From: Maribacter aquivivus
GTDB lineage: Bacteria > Bacteroidota > Bacteroidia > Flavobacteriales > Flavobacteriaceae
Reading direction: 5' to 3'
DNA: 64,000 bases
NCBI RefSeq assembly: GCF_900142175.1
Contig: NZ_FQZX01000001.1
Span: 248,001-312,000, forward strand
The position numbers and the translations under genes are program-made. Positions 54,804 through 63,099 of this stretch are shown one piece after another. The notes below the pieces were generated by a model. It was not told the origin of the DNA and did no database searches. It saw nothing but the letters and a program-made list of their open reading frames with translations. Position 1 is the stretch's first letter. The number at the start of each line of letters is the position of its first letter.

Positions 54804-56921
54804 CTAGTAGAAAGTAGCTCTTTTATCTTCTATTTCAGAACCGTCCTTTAACGCATTGTAAACTGCAGTGTTCACGCGGCTAGCTGCTCCTGTTTTTAGA
54901 GTATTAGCATATACACTATAGTTATCTAATTTAGGAGCTTCTGTTTTCTTCACGATTTCAATTTTGAAAACACCGGTGTTTCCTTGAATCAACCCTGAAG
55001 TTGCACCAGCAGACATTCCGTAAGCAGTACCTACTACTACAGGTTCGCTACCTGCACCAGGAATTGTCGGAGATTTTACGGTAAGAGCAGAAGCATTAGA
55101 AATACTTACACCGTTATCAGATGCAATAGCACTCATATCTTTACCCTTGTTAGCTGCGATGATTTTCGCTGCCTTACGTTCTTTTCTAATGATTGGCAAA
55201 ACAAGCACAGAAGCATCTTCGGCACTCATTACTCCTTCAGCATAACTACCTGTCAACTGAACAACTGCATAACCGTTATTAATGTTGAATCTCTTTACAT
55301 CGCCAACTTTAGTATCACCGTTAAAAGCCCACTGAACAATGTTTCTTTGATTTGTTAAGCCAGGAAGATTTTCATCTAATGCCTTAATCTTATTTACTGG
55401 ACGAACTACATATTCATCTTTCTTAGCCAACGTTGAAAATGCACTTTCATCATCTGTAGTTTCCATTTCAAATTTGGTAGCACTTGTAAACAATGTATTA
55501 ATTGTTTCTTCTGATGCAACGATTTCTCTTGAGATGGTAGCAACTTGAACTACATCTTCTTTGTCATCTATTTTGATAACGTGAAAACCGAAATCAGTTT
55601 CAACCAAACCAATTGACCCTTCATTATTGTTAAATGCAAAGTCATTGAATTTAGGAACCATAACTCCTTTTTGGAAGTATCCTAAATCTCCACCGTTTGG
55701 TGCAGAAGGTCCGTCAGAGTTATCTCTTGCCAATTCTGAAAATACTACTCCAGATTTCTTAGCCTCTCTTAATAATTCTTTTGCTTTAGCTTCAGCCTCT
55801 TCTTTAGTTCTTGTTACAGTAGGGTTAGCTCTAGTTGCACCTGTGTAAGCCAATAGAATATGACTAGCTTTTACAGAACCATTTGGTTTTCTAGCGATCA
55901 TTTTAGAAATCTTGTACGAATCTCCATCTTTATAAGGACCGTAGATCTGACCAACATTTAAACTAATTAACGTATCAGCAACACTAGAAGGTAAATTCTT
56001 CTTCGCTTTAAAGATAGTATCAAACTTAGTATCTGAAAATCTATCTAAAAATGCAGTAACATCTTTTGTATTCCTAAAACCTCTAATAGTATCGTTACGA
56101 TCGGTTTGAGAATTGTACTCAACTGTATCATCTAAAAGTTTAGTAATCTCATCTTTAATAGCAGTTTGATCCGCTTCAGATGGTTTTTCTTGAAAATATA
56201 CATATTGTAAATCTCTAGCAGGATCTTGCTTATATTCCTCTTTATGTTTACTAACGTAATCAGCAATTTCACTTTTAGTTATAGAAATAGTACTATCTGC
56301 AATTGAAGTGTAAGGTACTCTTACGTACTTAATGTCCATTTTTTCGTTAGCCAATTTATAATCTAACTCACCTTCTTTCAAAGTAGCACCTACACCAGCT
56401 CTTACCATATTAAAGTAAGTCTGCTCTTTTGCCAATTCAATAATTTCATCTTCTGTTTGCAACCAAGCTTCGTATTGTGCAGGGTTGTTTACTTTCCAAT
56501 CTGCTACAGTTTGTCTAAACATGTTTGCATCAAACTGACCGTTCTGATCTTGAAACTGAGGATTCTGAGCATAACCGGTAGTTCTAAGAAAATCAACAAT
56601 TTGATCTTGCTCAATACCAATACCTAAATCTTCAAATTGCTCACCTAAGATCGTCTTTCTTACTTTGTTCTCCCAAACTTGGTTTACAACCTGCATAGAT
56701 GATGCTGTTGGACCAACTCTATTTGAAGCAACTTCAACTTCTCTTCTGAATTCATCAATAGAAATATCTTCTCCATTAATTTCAGCTACTGATGAGCCTA
56801 CTTTTTCTCCTCCAAAATTGCTACTGGTAAAAACCCCAGAAATAACAAATGCAAAAAGTGCTAAACCTATTATCAAGATCAACACTGTTGTACGTTTCCT
56901 AATATTTTCTAATACTGCCAT
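54804..56921 (-). CDS. PpiD/SurA-like periplasmic peptidyl-prolyl isomerase
   Basis: 705 residues. N-terminal membrane anchor (about 12-30), SurA_N-like helical region (about 40-180), a parvulin-type PPIase domain at about 345-450 (VKASHILLAYTG, SDGPSAPNGGDLGYFQKG), and a C-terminal second inactive-looking region. It helps fold outer-membrane and periplasmic proteins. Last gene in the coaX-led minus-strand run, 110 bp after the CNNM/CorC gene. Confidence 0.94.
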   Translation of the reverse strand: MAVLENIRKRTTVLILIIGLALFAFVISGVFTSSNFGGEKVGSSVAEINGEDISIDEFRREVEVASNRVGPTASSMQVVNQVWENKVRKTILGEQFEDLGIGIEQDQIVDFLRTTGYAQNPQFQDQNGQFDANMFRQTVADWKVNNPAQYEAWLQTEDEIIELAKEQTYFNMVRAGVGATLKEGELDYKLANEKMDIKYVRVPYTSIADSTISITKSEIADYVSKHKEEYKQDPARDLQYVYFQEKPSEADQTAIKDEITKLLDDTVEYNSQTDRNDTIRGFRNTKDVTAFLDRFSDTKFDTIFKAKKNLPSSVADTLISLNVGQIYGPYKDGDSYKISKMIARKPNGSVKASHILLAYTGATRANPTVTRTKEEAEAKAKELLREAKKSGVVFSELARDNSDGPSAPNGGDLGYFQKGVMVPKFNDFAFNNNEGSIGLVETDFGFHVIKIDDKEDVVQVATISREIVASEETINTLFTSATKFEMETTDDESAFSTLAKKDEYVVRPVNKIKALDENLPGLTNQRNIVQWAFNGDTKVGDVKRFNINNGYAVVQLTGSYAEGVMSAEDASVLVLPIIRKERKAAKIIAANKGKDMSAIASDNGVSISNASALTVKSPTIPGAGSEPVVVGTAYGMSAGATSGLIQGNTGVFKIEIVKKTEAPKLDNYSVYANTLKTGAASRVNTAVYNALKDGSEIEDKRATFY

Positions 56922-57031
56922 TCTAATTAACGTTTAAAATAATCGTTTGTGGTTATTGGGAGGCAAAACTACCATTTTTAATTGAAATAATAAAAACTAA
57001 AAAGCCTCCTAATTTATTGATTGATGCACTG

Positions 57032-58318
57032 TTATTCCTCTTCCAAAACTTCTATAGAAATCAAATCGATTTTGGTGTTAGAAACTTCTAGCACAGTAAA
57101 CTTATAAGACGCTATGGTAAGCTCTACTTCTTTATCTGGAATTTCCCCTAGTGTATGCACCAAAAGACCCCCTAAGGTCTCATATTCATCTGATACCGGA
57201 AGATTTAATTTGTGGTTTTCATTGATATCATCAACTTCTAACCTTGCAGAAAAAAGAAAGTGACGTTCATCAACTACTTCTTCTCTTAAGTCAGTAGTAT
57301 CATGCTCATCTTCTATTTCCCCAAAAAGCTCTTCTACAATATCCTCCACGGTCACAAGACCAGATGTACCACCATATTCATCTAAAACTACTGCTATACT
57401 CTTGCGTTTTTTGATCAAAACGTTTAAAATATCTTGAATTAGCATTGTTTCTGGTACAAACTCTACAGGCAATAAAATGCTTTTAATAGTCTTTGGCTTC
57501 TTAAATAACTCATAAGAATGCACATAACCAATTACATTATCTACGGTATCATTGAATACCAATATTTTGGAGTAGCCTGTTTCTGTAAATATTTTAGCCA
57601 AGTTTTTTGGACTCTCATACATTTCTACAGCTACAATTTCCGTTCTTGGAACCATAACCTCGCGCGCTTTTACAGCCGCAAATTCTAATGCATTTTGAAA
57701 TATTTGTATTTCGGTATCTACCTCATCTTCTTCTTCTATAGTTTCCATCTGTTCGGTAATATAATCACCTAACTCTAGCTTACTAAAGGCTAGTTGCACT
57801 TCATCACCCGATGTTCCAAACACATATTTCAATATCAAATCAGAAATCCAAATAATGAAATCTGATATGAACGAGAATAATATGTAAAATAAAAATGCTG
57901 GGATTGCCAATAACTTCAACAGGTTATTTGCATAAATCTGAAAAAGCACCTTTGGCAAAAACTCTGCTGTTATTAAAATAACGAAGGTAGAAATCAGTGT
58001 TTGGGTCAACAGACTAAAATCTGTTATCAACAACTTTAAAAGAGCATTATCTGGAACAATACCCGTAAACCAATTCATAAGTACATCGCCCATGAAAAGA
58101 CCATAAATAACCAGCGCTATATTGTTGCCAATAAGCATGGTTGCAATAAACTTAGATGGTTTTTTGGTTAATCTAGTTAATACCCTAGCCAAAAAGCCAT
58201 CTTGCTTTTTCTCTATTTCAATATGGATTTTGTTCGCAGAAATAAAGGCAATTTCCATTCCTGAGAAAAATGCTGAAAAAATCAAGGAAAGTATAATGAT
58301 AATACCGGCTGTACCCAC
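57032..58318 (-). CDS. CNNM/CorC-type membrane protein (hemolysin family)
   Basis: 428 residues with a GTG start at 58318. A CNNM (DUF21) membrane domain with three to four helices (about 1-170; FFSGMEIAFISANKIHIEIE), two CBS domains (about 200-325; VMVPRTEIVAVE, TSGLVTVEDIVEELFG), and a CorC_HlyC C-terminal domain. Family members are linked to Mg2+/Co2+ efflux. The start overlaps the stop of the upstream small gene (TAGTG), so they are coupled. Confidence 0.92.
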   Translation of the reverse strand: MGTAGIIIILSLIFSAFFSGMEIAFISANKIHIEIEKKQDGFLARVLTRLTKKPSKFIATMLIGNNIALVIYGLFMGDVLMNWFTGIVPDNALLKLLITDFSLLTQTLISTFVILITAEFLPKVLFQIYANNLLKLLAIPAFLFYILFSFISDFIIWISDLILKYVFGTSGDEVQLAFSKLELGDYITEQMETIEEEDEVDTEIQIFQNALEFAAVKAREVMVPRTEIVAVEMYESPKNLAKIFTETGYSKILVFNDTVDNVIGYVHSYELFKKPKTIKSILLPVEFVPETMLIQDILNVLIKKRKSIAVVLDEYGGTSGLVTVEDIVEELFGEIEDEHDTTDLREEVVDERHFLFSARLEVDDINENHKLNLPVSDEYETLGGLLVHTLGEIPDKEVELTIASYKFTVLEVSNTKIDLISIEVLEEE

Positions 58319-58524
58319 TATTTGTTTTGATTATCCCGTTTACGTTGTTCGAATTTTTTTCTATAGTTTCTTCTAAACAAGAACATACTTATAGATACTA
58401 TGGCAAAAAATATGAAAAAATAAGCCATACTTCTATCCGTATTCCAATCTGTAAAAATTCTATAAATTGAAAAACCAGCTACTATTACATATAAGTACTC
58501 TGTATACCTTAATATATTAATCAT
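58318..58524 (-). CDS. Tiny two-helix membrane protein
   Basis: 68 residues: two hydrophobic helices (about 8-24 and 33-50), then a strongly basic tail (RRNYRKKFEQRKRDNQNK). No family recognised. Its start overlaps the end of lptC by 8 bp and its end overlaps the CNNM/CorC start by 1 bp, so it is tightly translated with both. Conserved in position in related genomes is plausible but not checked. Confidence 0.78.
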   Translation of the reverse strand: MINILRYTEYLYVIVAGFSIYRIFTDWNTDRSMAYFFIFFAIVSISMFLFRRNYRKKFEQRKRDNQNK

Positions 58525-59128
58525 TCTCTTGTTCTTTATCTTCTTTAATCAACATAAGACCATAGGTTTTGTGTGCATTTAGAAATTTAAGGTCTTTCTG
58601 AATATCCATTCCCTCACCATCCATCACCGTTCCATCATCAGGATTGGTAAACGTAAATTTCTCTTGCGTAAATGCCCATTCATTACCGCGATCATAATAT
58701 AATTGAGATGTTGACAATTTCTTGCCATCATCACTTTTTATAAGCACATTACCACGCAAATCTACGATAGAAGTCTTAGAGTACAACACCCCGTAGTCTG
58801 CTTCTATGGTTGTTTTTTCATTTTTATCATTAAAAATCTCTACCAACAAGCCTTTTGGAAAAGTTTGATACGGAAAAGATAACTGCTCAAAATCGTTTCT
58901 TATAGGTCCCGATAGTACCGCCATAACTTTAGAAGAACCTTCATCTTCAGACCCTAATTTTTCAGGAGACTCGGTATAGGTAGCCACAAAGTTCTCTGCC
59001 ACACTTCTAGGGAAAACTTCCTTTGCCGCTTCTTCACCAACTCTCTTGTAATCATCTTTACAAGATAAAAAAAGCATTGCCATGGTACATACCACGGCAA
59101 TGCTTTTAAAATTATTAATCTGTATCAT
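58517..59128 (-). CDS. lptC: LPS export ABC transporter periplasmic protein LptC
   Basis: 203 residues. Signal with lipobox LFLSC (Cys23), then the LptC/OstA beta domain: GPIRNDFEQLSFPYQTFPKG, TIEADYGVLYSKTSIVDLRGNV, and the LSTSQLYYDRG segment. LptC bridges LptBFG and LptA for LPS transport. Here it appears to be lipid-anchored rather than held by a transmembrane helix. It starts 5 bp after the TPR gene. Confidence 0.93.
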   Translation of the reverse strand: MIQINNFKSIAVVCTMAMLFLSCKDDYKRVGEEAAKEVFPRSVAENFVATYTESPEKLGSEDEGSSKVMAVLSGPIRNDFEQLSFPYQTFPKGLLVEIFNDKNEKTTIEADYGVLYSKTSIVDLRGNVLIKSDDGKKLSTSQLYYDRGNEWAFTQEKFTFTNPDDGTVMDGEGMDIQKDLKFLNAHKTYGLMLIKEDKEQEND

Positions 59129-59133
59129 TTTTT

Positions 59134-60507
59134 CTATAAAGAAGGTACTTTTACGCTACCACCAACCCAACAGTTGAAAGTAACAGTTTTACCAGCCATA
59201 CCTGAGCTAAAGATCATTTCTTTAGATGGCGCTTTTGCACTATAACTGTTTGCAGCTTGACTTGAAGAACCACTTAATGATGGATCTACTCTACCTGCTT
59301 TTCTTGCCATATCTGCCGCCTTCCAATACATTGCTCTTTTTTCGAAAGCAGATGTACCACAACCGTTTGCACTTGTAGCATATAAATTAGCTATTAATAA
59401 ATATGCACGACCATTAGATGCATTTGCATCAATCGCTTTCTGTGCGTAGCTACGTGCTGTTGACTTGCTACCTTTTCTTTTATTAATTACAGCTACTTTG
59501 TAAGCAATTTTAGATTTTTTCTCATTATTCGTTTCTAAAGACAATGCTTTATCGAAATCTGCAAGAGCTCCTTTAGTATCTCCATTCTTCATTTTCAAAG
59601 TACCACCGTATACATAAGCATCGGCAGATGGATCTAATCTTAACTGAGCTTCAAATAATTTCTGGAACATTGGATCATCTGTACATTCTTTGTTGAACAT
59701 AAGACCAACAGCTCTTTTTACCCAAACAACATCATTCTGCTTCTCTTCAAAACTCTTTTCGTAAAGTGGAATTAAGTTGCTACAATCAGCTAAAGGGCCT
59801 AATTTAGAATCTATACTTCCTGCGATTTTACCGTAAACTTCAGAATAAGAATTATAAGATTTTAAACGAGATTTTTCTTTAGAAGTTAATGTACCAGCTT
59901 CTTCTTTAGGCAAAAGCTTAGCAATTTTACCAGTAAGTTGTTCGTTTTCAACCTCAATTTTTTCAGTAACAGCATCGTACACATCAAATACTTCTTGCAA
60001 ATCTTTTCTACCAGCCTTATGCTCATCTACCAAACTCGAGAAATAGATATATAATGCTTTAGGGCTTTTAAAATTTTCTTGATCTTTTGTAAATGCATCG
60101 CTCAACATGCTGTACATTTTAGCATCATCTGCCATTTTATTATCGTACATCACTAATGCTTTGTCAACTTCAGTTTCAGCTACGCTAGTTTTAGATGCAA
60201 AATACTTCATCTTATTATCATAAAGACCCATAAGATCATTCGCAAATTTCTCTTTGTCAGCACCTGTCGCGTTTTTCATCTTATCTTTCAGTATACGTTC
60301 ACCATATACATAGATAGCATTATTTAATTGTGGACAAGTTTCATAAACCATTTTCCATGGCTCATAAGCCGCATCATAATTTTTAACTTTCGAATGCTCA
60401 GAAAATATAGATAAGTTAGTCATACATTCAGGGTTCTGTGCCTGTGCATTACTTACTCCCATCATCCCTAGGAACATTATTGCCGTGAAGTAAAGTTTCG
60501 ATTTCAT
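59134..60507 (-). CDS. Secreted tetratricopeptide-repeat protein
   Basis: 457 residues. Signal peptide at about 1-23 (ending AQA-Q). Helical repeats follow, with the clearest TPR-like units at about 295-375 (AYVYGGTLKMKNGDTKGAL, ADFDKALSLE, RSYAQKAIDANASNGRAYLL). C-terminal short basic/hydrophobic segment VTFNCWVGGSVKVPSL. A conserved MTNLSIFSEHSKVKNYDAAY lies just after the signal. Probably a periplasmic scaffold; its neighbours suggest outer-membrane assembly. Function unknown. Confidence 0.88.
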   Translation of the reverse strand: MKSKLYFTAIMFLGMMGVSNAQAQNPECMTNLSIFSEHSKVKNYDAAYEPWKMVYETCPQLNNAIYVYGERILKDKMKNATGADKEKFANDLMGLYDNKMKYFASKTSVAETEVDKALVMYDNKMADDAKMYSMLSDAFTKDQENFKSPKALYIYFSSLVDEHKAGRKDLQEVFDVYDAVTEKIEVENEQLTGKIAKLLPKEEAGTLTSKEKSRLKSYNSYSEVYGKIAGSIDSKLGPLADCSNLIPLYEKSFEEKQNDVVWVKRAVGLMFNKECTDDPMFQKLFEAQLRLDPSADAYVYGGTLKMKNGDTKGALADFDKALSLETNNEKKSKIAYKVAVINKRKGSKSTARSYAQKAIDANASNGRAYLLIANLYATSANGCGTSAFEKRAMYWKAADMARKAGRVDPSLSGSSSQAANSYSAKAPSKEMIFSSGMAGKTVTFNCWVGGSVKVPSL

Positions 60508-60544
60508 ATTTCTCTTTTTAAATGGTTAATGTACTAATTTTTTA

Positions 60545-61834
60545 TTAATTGATTTTTCTTTTCTGGAACCAGCGATCGTTCAATGAAAGACCTACATTAA
60601 ACTTAAAATAGCTCTCTTCTATTAAATTAGCTCTAGTCGTTCCTCTTTTGCCAATTTCAAAACCTAAGTTAAGATTAGAGAAACTTCTACCCAGTGGTAA
60701 GCCTAATCCAAAAGTTATGCCAAAGTTATTTATATCAACATCATTCACCAACATACCAGTCTTATCTAAACGCAAACCTGCACGGTAAGTAATTCGTTTT
60801 AAGTAACTTGAAAACGAATTATGATCTGGCGTAATAAAAGCACCCAATGCAAATGAACTTGCATCTTCATATGCTATACTATCGGCACCTAAGAAAGAAT
60901 TTTCAAAAGAACTCATCTCTTGAAAACTATATTCAGCACCTACAAACCATTTATAATCTTCTCCATAACCTAAACCTATTGTAGTTGTCGTAGGTATCTT
61001 CAACTCGGTATTACTTAAATTTTGAGCGGCCAAATTAACTTCCACCTCTTCAATTGTTCCACCATTAGCAACTGAGAAAGAACCTATTTGTCTATCATTC
61101 TTAGATACTAAATTACCTTGGGTATTTACTCGAATAGAAGAATGTAGTCGTTGCCTTCCTTTTATAATAGGGGTATAATTTAATGCGTAGTTAAAGTCAA
61201 ACCCATTAATTCTAGAACTTCTTCTATCAAAAGTCCCAAATTGAATATCTTCTACCTGTTGCAATCTTTCGCTATCCAAAGTACCGAAGTTGAAATTTAC
61301 CGTAGCTCCAATACTTAAGTCTTTTACAACTTCATATCCTATAGAATAAAAAGCACGGGTTAAACCGCCTTCTCCATTATATACATTAACTAAATCTGAG
61401 CCACTTGCATTTGTACGTTCTTCAACCAAATTATACCCTACTGAAGAGTATGGCATAATACCAAACCCCATACCTAGACCATTACCTACACTAAAACCAA
61501 GTGCCAAATAATCCACATTAGTAATAGAGCTTTGTTGTTCTTCGGTAAAACTTTTAAGTGTGTACTGTTTATTAGAGACACCTACTGTATAGGTCACCAG
61601 ACCTTCTCTATCCATTACCTCTAAACCAAGCTTACCATAAGCTGCAGGATTTTTCAAATTTATATGAATACTATCGGCATAGACGCCAATACCACCCATC
61701 ATTTGATTTTCAACCGTGCTTTCGTTTTTTAAATCGCCAATTCCAAAGAAAGAATAGGGAGAAACGGTGCCATCTTGAGCGTACATACCCACGGTGGTTA
61801 TGTATACAATTGCAATTACAATTTTTCTGATCAT
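60545..61834 (-). CDS. FadL/PorV-like outer-membrane beta-barrel protein
   Basis: 429 residues. Signal peptide at about 1-19 (ending MYA-Q). The mature part starts GTVSPYSFFGIGDL and has an INLKNPAAYG segment, GIMPYSSVGYNL, and many alternating amphipathic strands with aromatic ends, consistent with a FadL-like barrel. The precise role is unknown. Its start follows the coaX stop with no gap, so they are one operon. Confidence 0.84.
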   Translation of the reverse strand: MIRKIVIAIVYITTVGMYAQDGTVSPYSFFGIGDLKNESTVENQMMGGIGVYADSIHINLKNPAAYGKLGLEVMDREGLVTYTVGVSNKQYTLKSFTEEQQSSITNVDYLALGFSVGNGLGMGFGIMPYSSVGYNLVEERTNASGSDLVNVYNGEGGLTRAFYSIGYEVVKDLSIGATVNFNFGTLDSERLQQVEDIQFGTFDRRSSRINGFDFNYALNYTPIIKGRQRLHSSIRVNTQGNLVSKNDRQIGSFSVANGGTIEEVEVNLAAQNLSNTELKIPTTTTIGLGYGEDYKWFVGAEYSFQEMSSFENSFLGADSIAYEDASSFALGAFITPDHNSFSSYLKRITYRAGLRLDKTGMLVNDVDINNFGITFGLGLPLGRSFSNLNLGFEIGKRGTTRANLIEESYFKFNVGLSLNDRWFQKRKIN

Positions 61835-62563
61835 TTAGTGCTTGTTGTATTCCAGCAAATAATTAAGCCCTTTCAGGAGAAATTTGGAATCCGCAAATAT
61901 GGTATTTTTTAATCGTTTAGACAAAAATAGTGTGTCTCCACCAGTTAAAATAACTGTTAAATTTTCAAATCTGGCTTTGTAGAGATCAATGACACCGTCT
62001 ATTTCAAGAGTTATACCGTTCACTACACCACTATGAAGACAGTTTTCTGTTGTATTACCAATATAGTCTAACAGTTCTTTTTTTTCCAGTAAAGGTAACT
62101 TTGCCGTTTGCTGATGCATGGCATTATAACGCATTTGAACTCCTGGAGAAATTGCACCGCCCAAATATTCATCAAAATCATTTAGCATATCATAAGTAAC
62201 ACAGGTACCTGCGTCAATGACCAAATTATTCTGATGCGGATTAAAATAATACGCTGCAGTTGCCAAAGCCAAACGATCAACACCCAAGGTCTGAGGTGAG
62301 GCATATGAGTTCTTAAATGGCACTTTTGAGGCGTTAGTTAACTCATGTAAATCACAAAATACGGCAACAACCTTCATTTGATCCTTAGAAAGTGACCCTA
62401 CACTAGAAACTATTGAAGATTTTATATTTGGAAATTCTTTGAAGATTTTTTTTACCGCTTCAACAAACAAATCGACAACAACAGTCTCTAAATGAATTAT
62501 TTCCGACTTTTTAAAGATTGCCAACTTAACGTTTGTATTACCCGCATCAATTATTAAATTCAT
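61835..62563 (-). CDS. coaX: Type III pantothenate kinase
   Basis: 242 residues. ASKHA-fold: phosphate-1 loop LIIDAGNTNVKLAIF near the N-terminus, VIDAGTCVTYD phosphate-2, and the GGAISPGVQMR segment, all CoaX signatures. It phosphorylates pantothenate in coenzyme A synthesis. First gene of the envelope run down to the foldase gene. Confidence 0.97.
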   Translation of the reverse strand: MNLIIDAGNTNVKLAIFKKSEIIHLETVVVDLFVEAVKKIFKEFPNIKSSIVSSVGSLSKDQMKVVAVFCDLHELTNASKVPFKNSYASPQTLGVDRLALATAAYYFNPHQNNLVIDAGTCVTYDMLNDFDEYLGGAISPGVQMRYNAMHQQTAKLPLLEKKELLDYIGNTTENCLHSGVVNGITLEIDGVIDLYKARFENLTVILTGGDTLFLSKRLKNTIFADSKFLLKGLNYLLEYNKH

Positions 62564-62613
62564 GTTACAAAGATTAAAAATTAAAAAAACATTTTTCTTT
62601 TTTCACGATTTAG

Positions 62614-62644
62614 TTTGTAAATCATAAAATTGAAATTATATTTG
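62614..62644 (+). promoter_or_regulatory. Promoter of tRNA-Phe
   Basis: TTTG at 62614-62617, a 19-bp spacer, then TATATTTG at 62637-62644, an exact fit to the Bacteroidota housekeeping promoter. The tRNA starts 20 bp after it. Confidence 0.8.
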
Positions 62645-62663
62645 CAGCCGCTTATAGCGACAT

Positions 62664-62736
62664 GGTGCCTTAGCTCAGTTGGTAGAGCAATGGACTGAAA
62701 ATCCATGTGTCCCTGGTTCGATTCCTGGAGGCACCA
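62664..62736 (+). tRNA. tRNA-Phe (anticodon GAA)
   Basis: 73 nt with a full cloverleaf. The 7-bp acceptor pairs GGTGCCT with AGGCACC, the D arm has AGCTCAGTTGGTAGAGC, the anticodon loop is CTGAAAA with GAA, the T arm is CCTGGTTCGATTCCTGG, and the discriminator is A. CCA is not encoded. Preceded by a consensus promoter and followed by a terminator. Confidence 0.97.
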
Positions 62737-62740
62737 CAAT

Positions 62741-62768
62741 AAATCCTTACTTAACGGTAAGGATTTTT
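62741..62768 (+). terminator. Terminator after tRNA-Phe
   Basis: A 10-bp stem (62741-62750 and 62757-62766) with a 6-nt loop and a T run. Confidence 0.82.
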
Positions 62769-63099
62769 TTGTTTTAACACCCTTCCTTCCTAATACAAAA
62801 ATATATAGGTTAGTATACAAATCATAGAATGAGGTTGTGCTTTTCACCTTTAAATCGACAAAAAGAATAAATTAGAAATTTTAAGATTTCCTTGAAATAA
62901 AACAGGTTTTAGAATTATACTGCTATTTATTCTAAAAAAAATATGAGCACATCATCATAGCCAACGATTGAGCTAACACAATTAGCCCAACCGCAGCATA
63001 GAGATACTAAAAACTATCTTGCAAATTATATGAAAATGGAACATAGCAAGTAGAAGTACAGACGAAGAAGTTTTGACCTATGCGGCAACACTTCTGGAA
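62769..63099. other. Gene-free spacer between tRNA-Phe and the GH32 gene
   Basis: About 330 bp with no convincing open frame on either strand. It is rich in stops and has no clear repeat or RNA structure that I can see. A decayed gene cannot be excluded. Confidence 0.5.

Noticed and set aside
62581..62847. 88-residue minus-strand frame
   Set aside because: It runs through tRNA-Phe and its promoter; not a gene.
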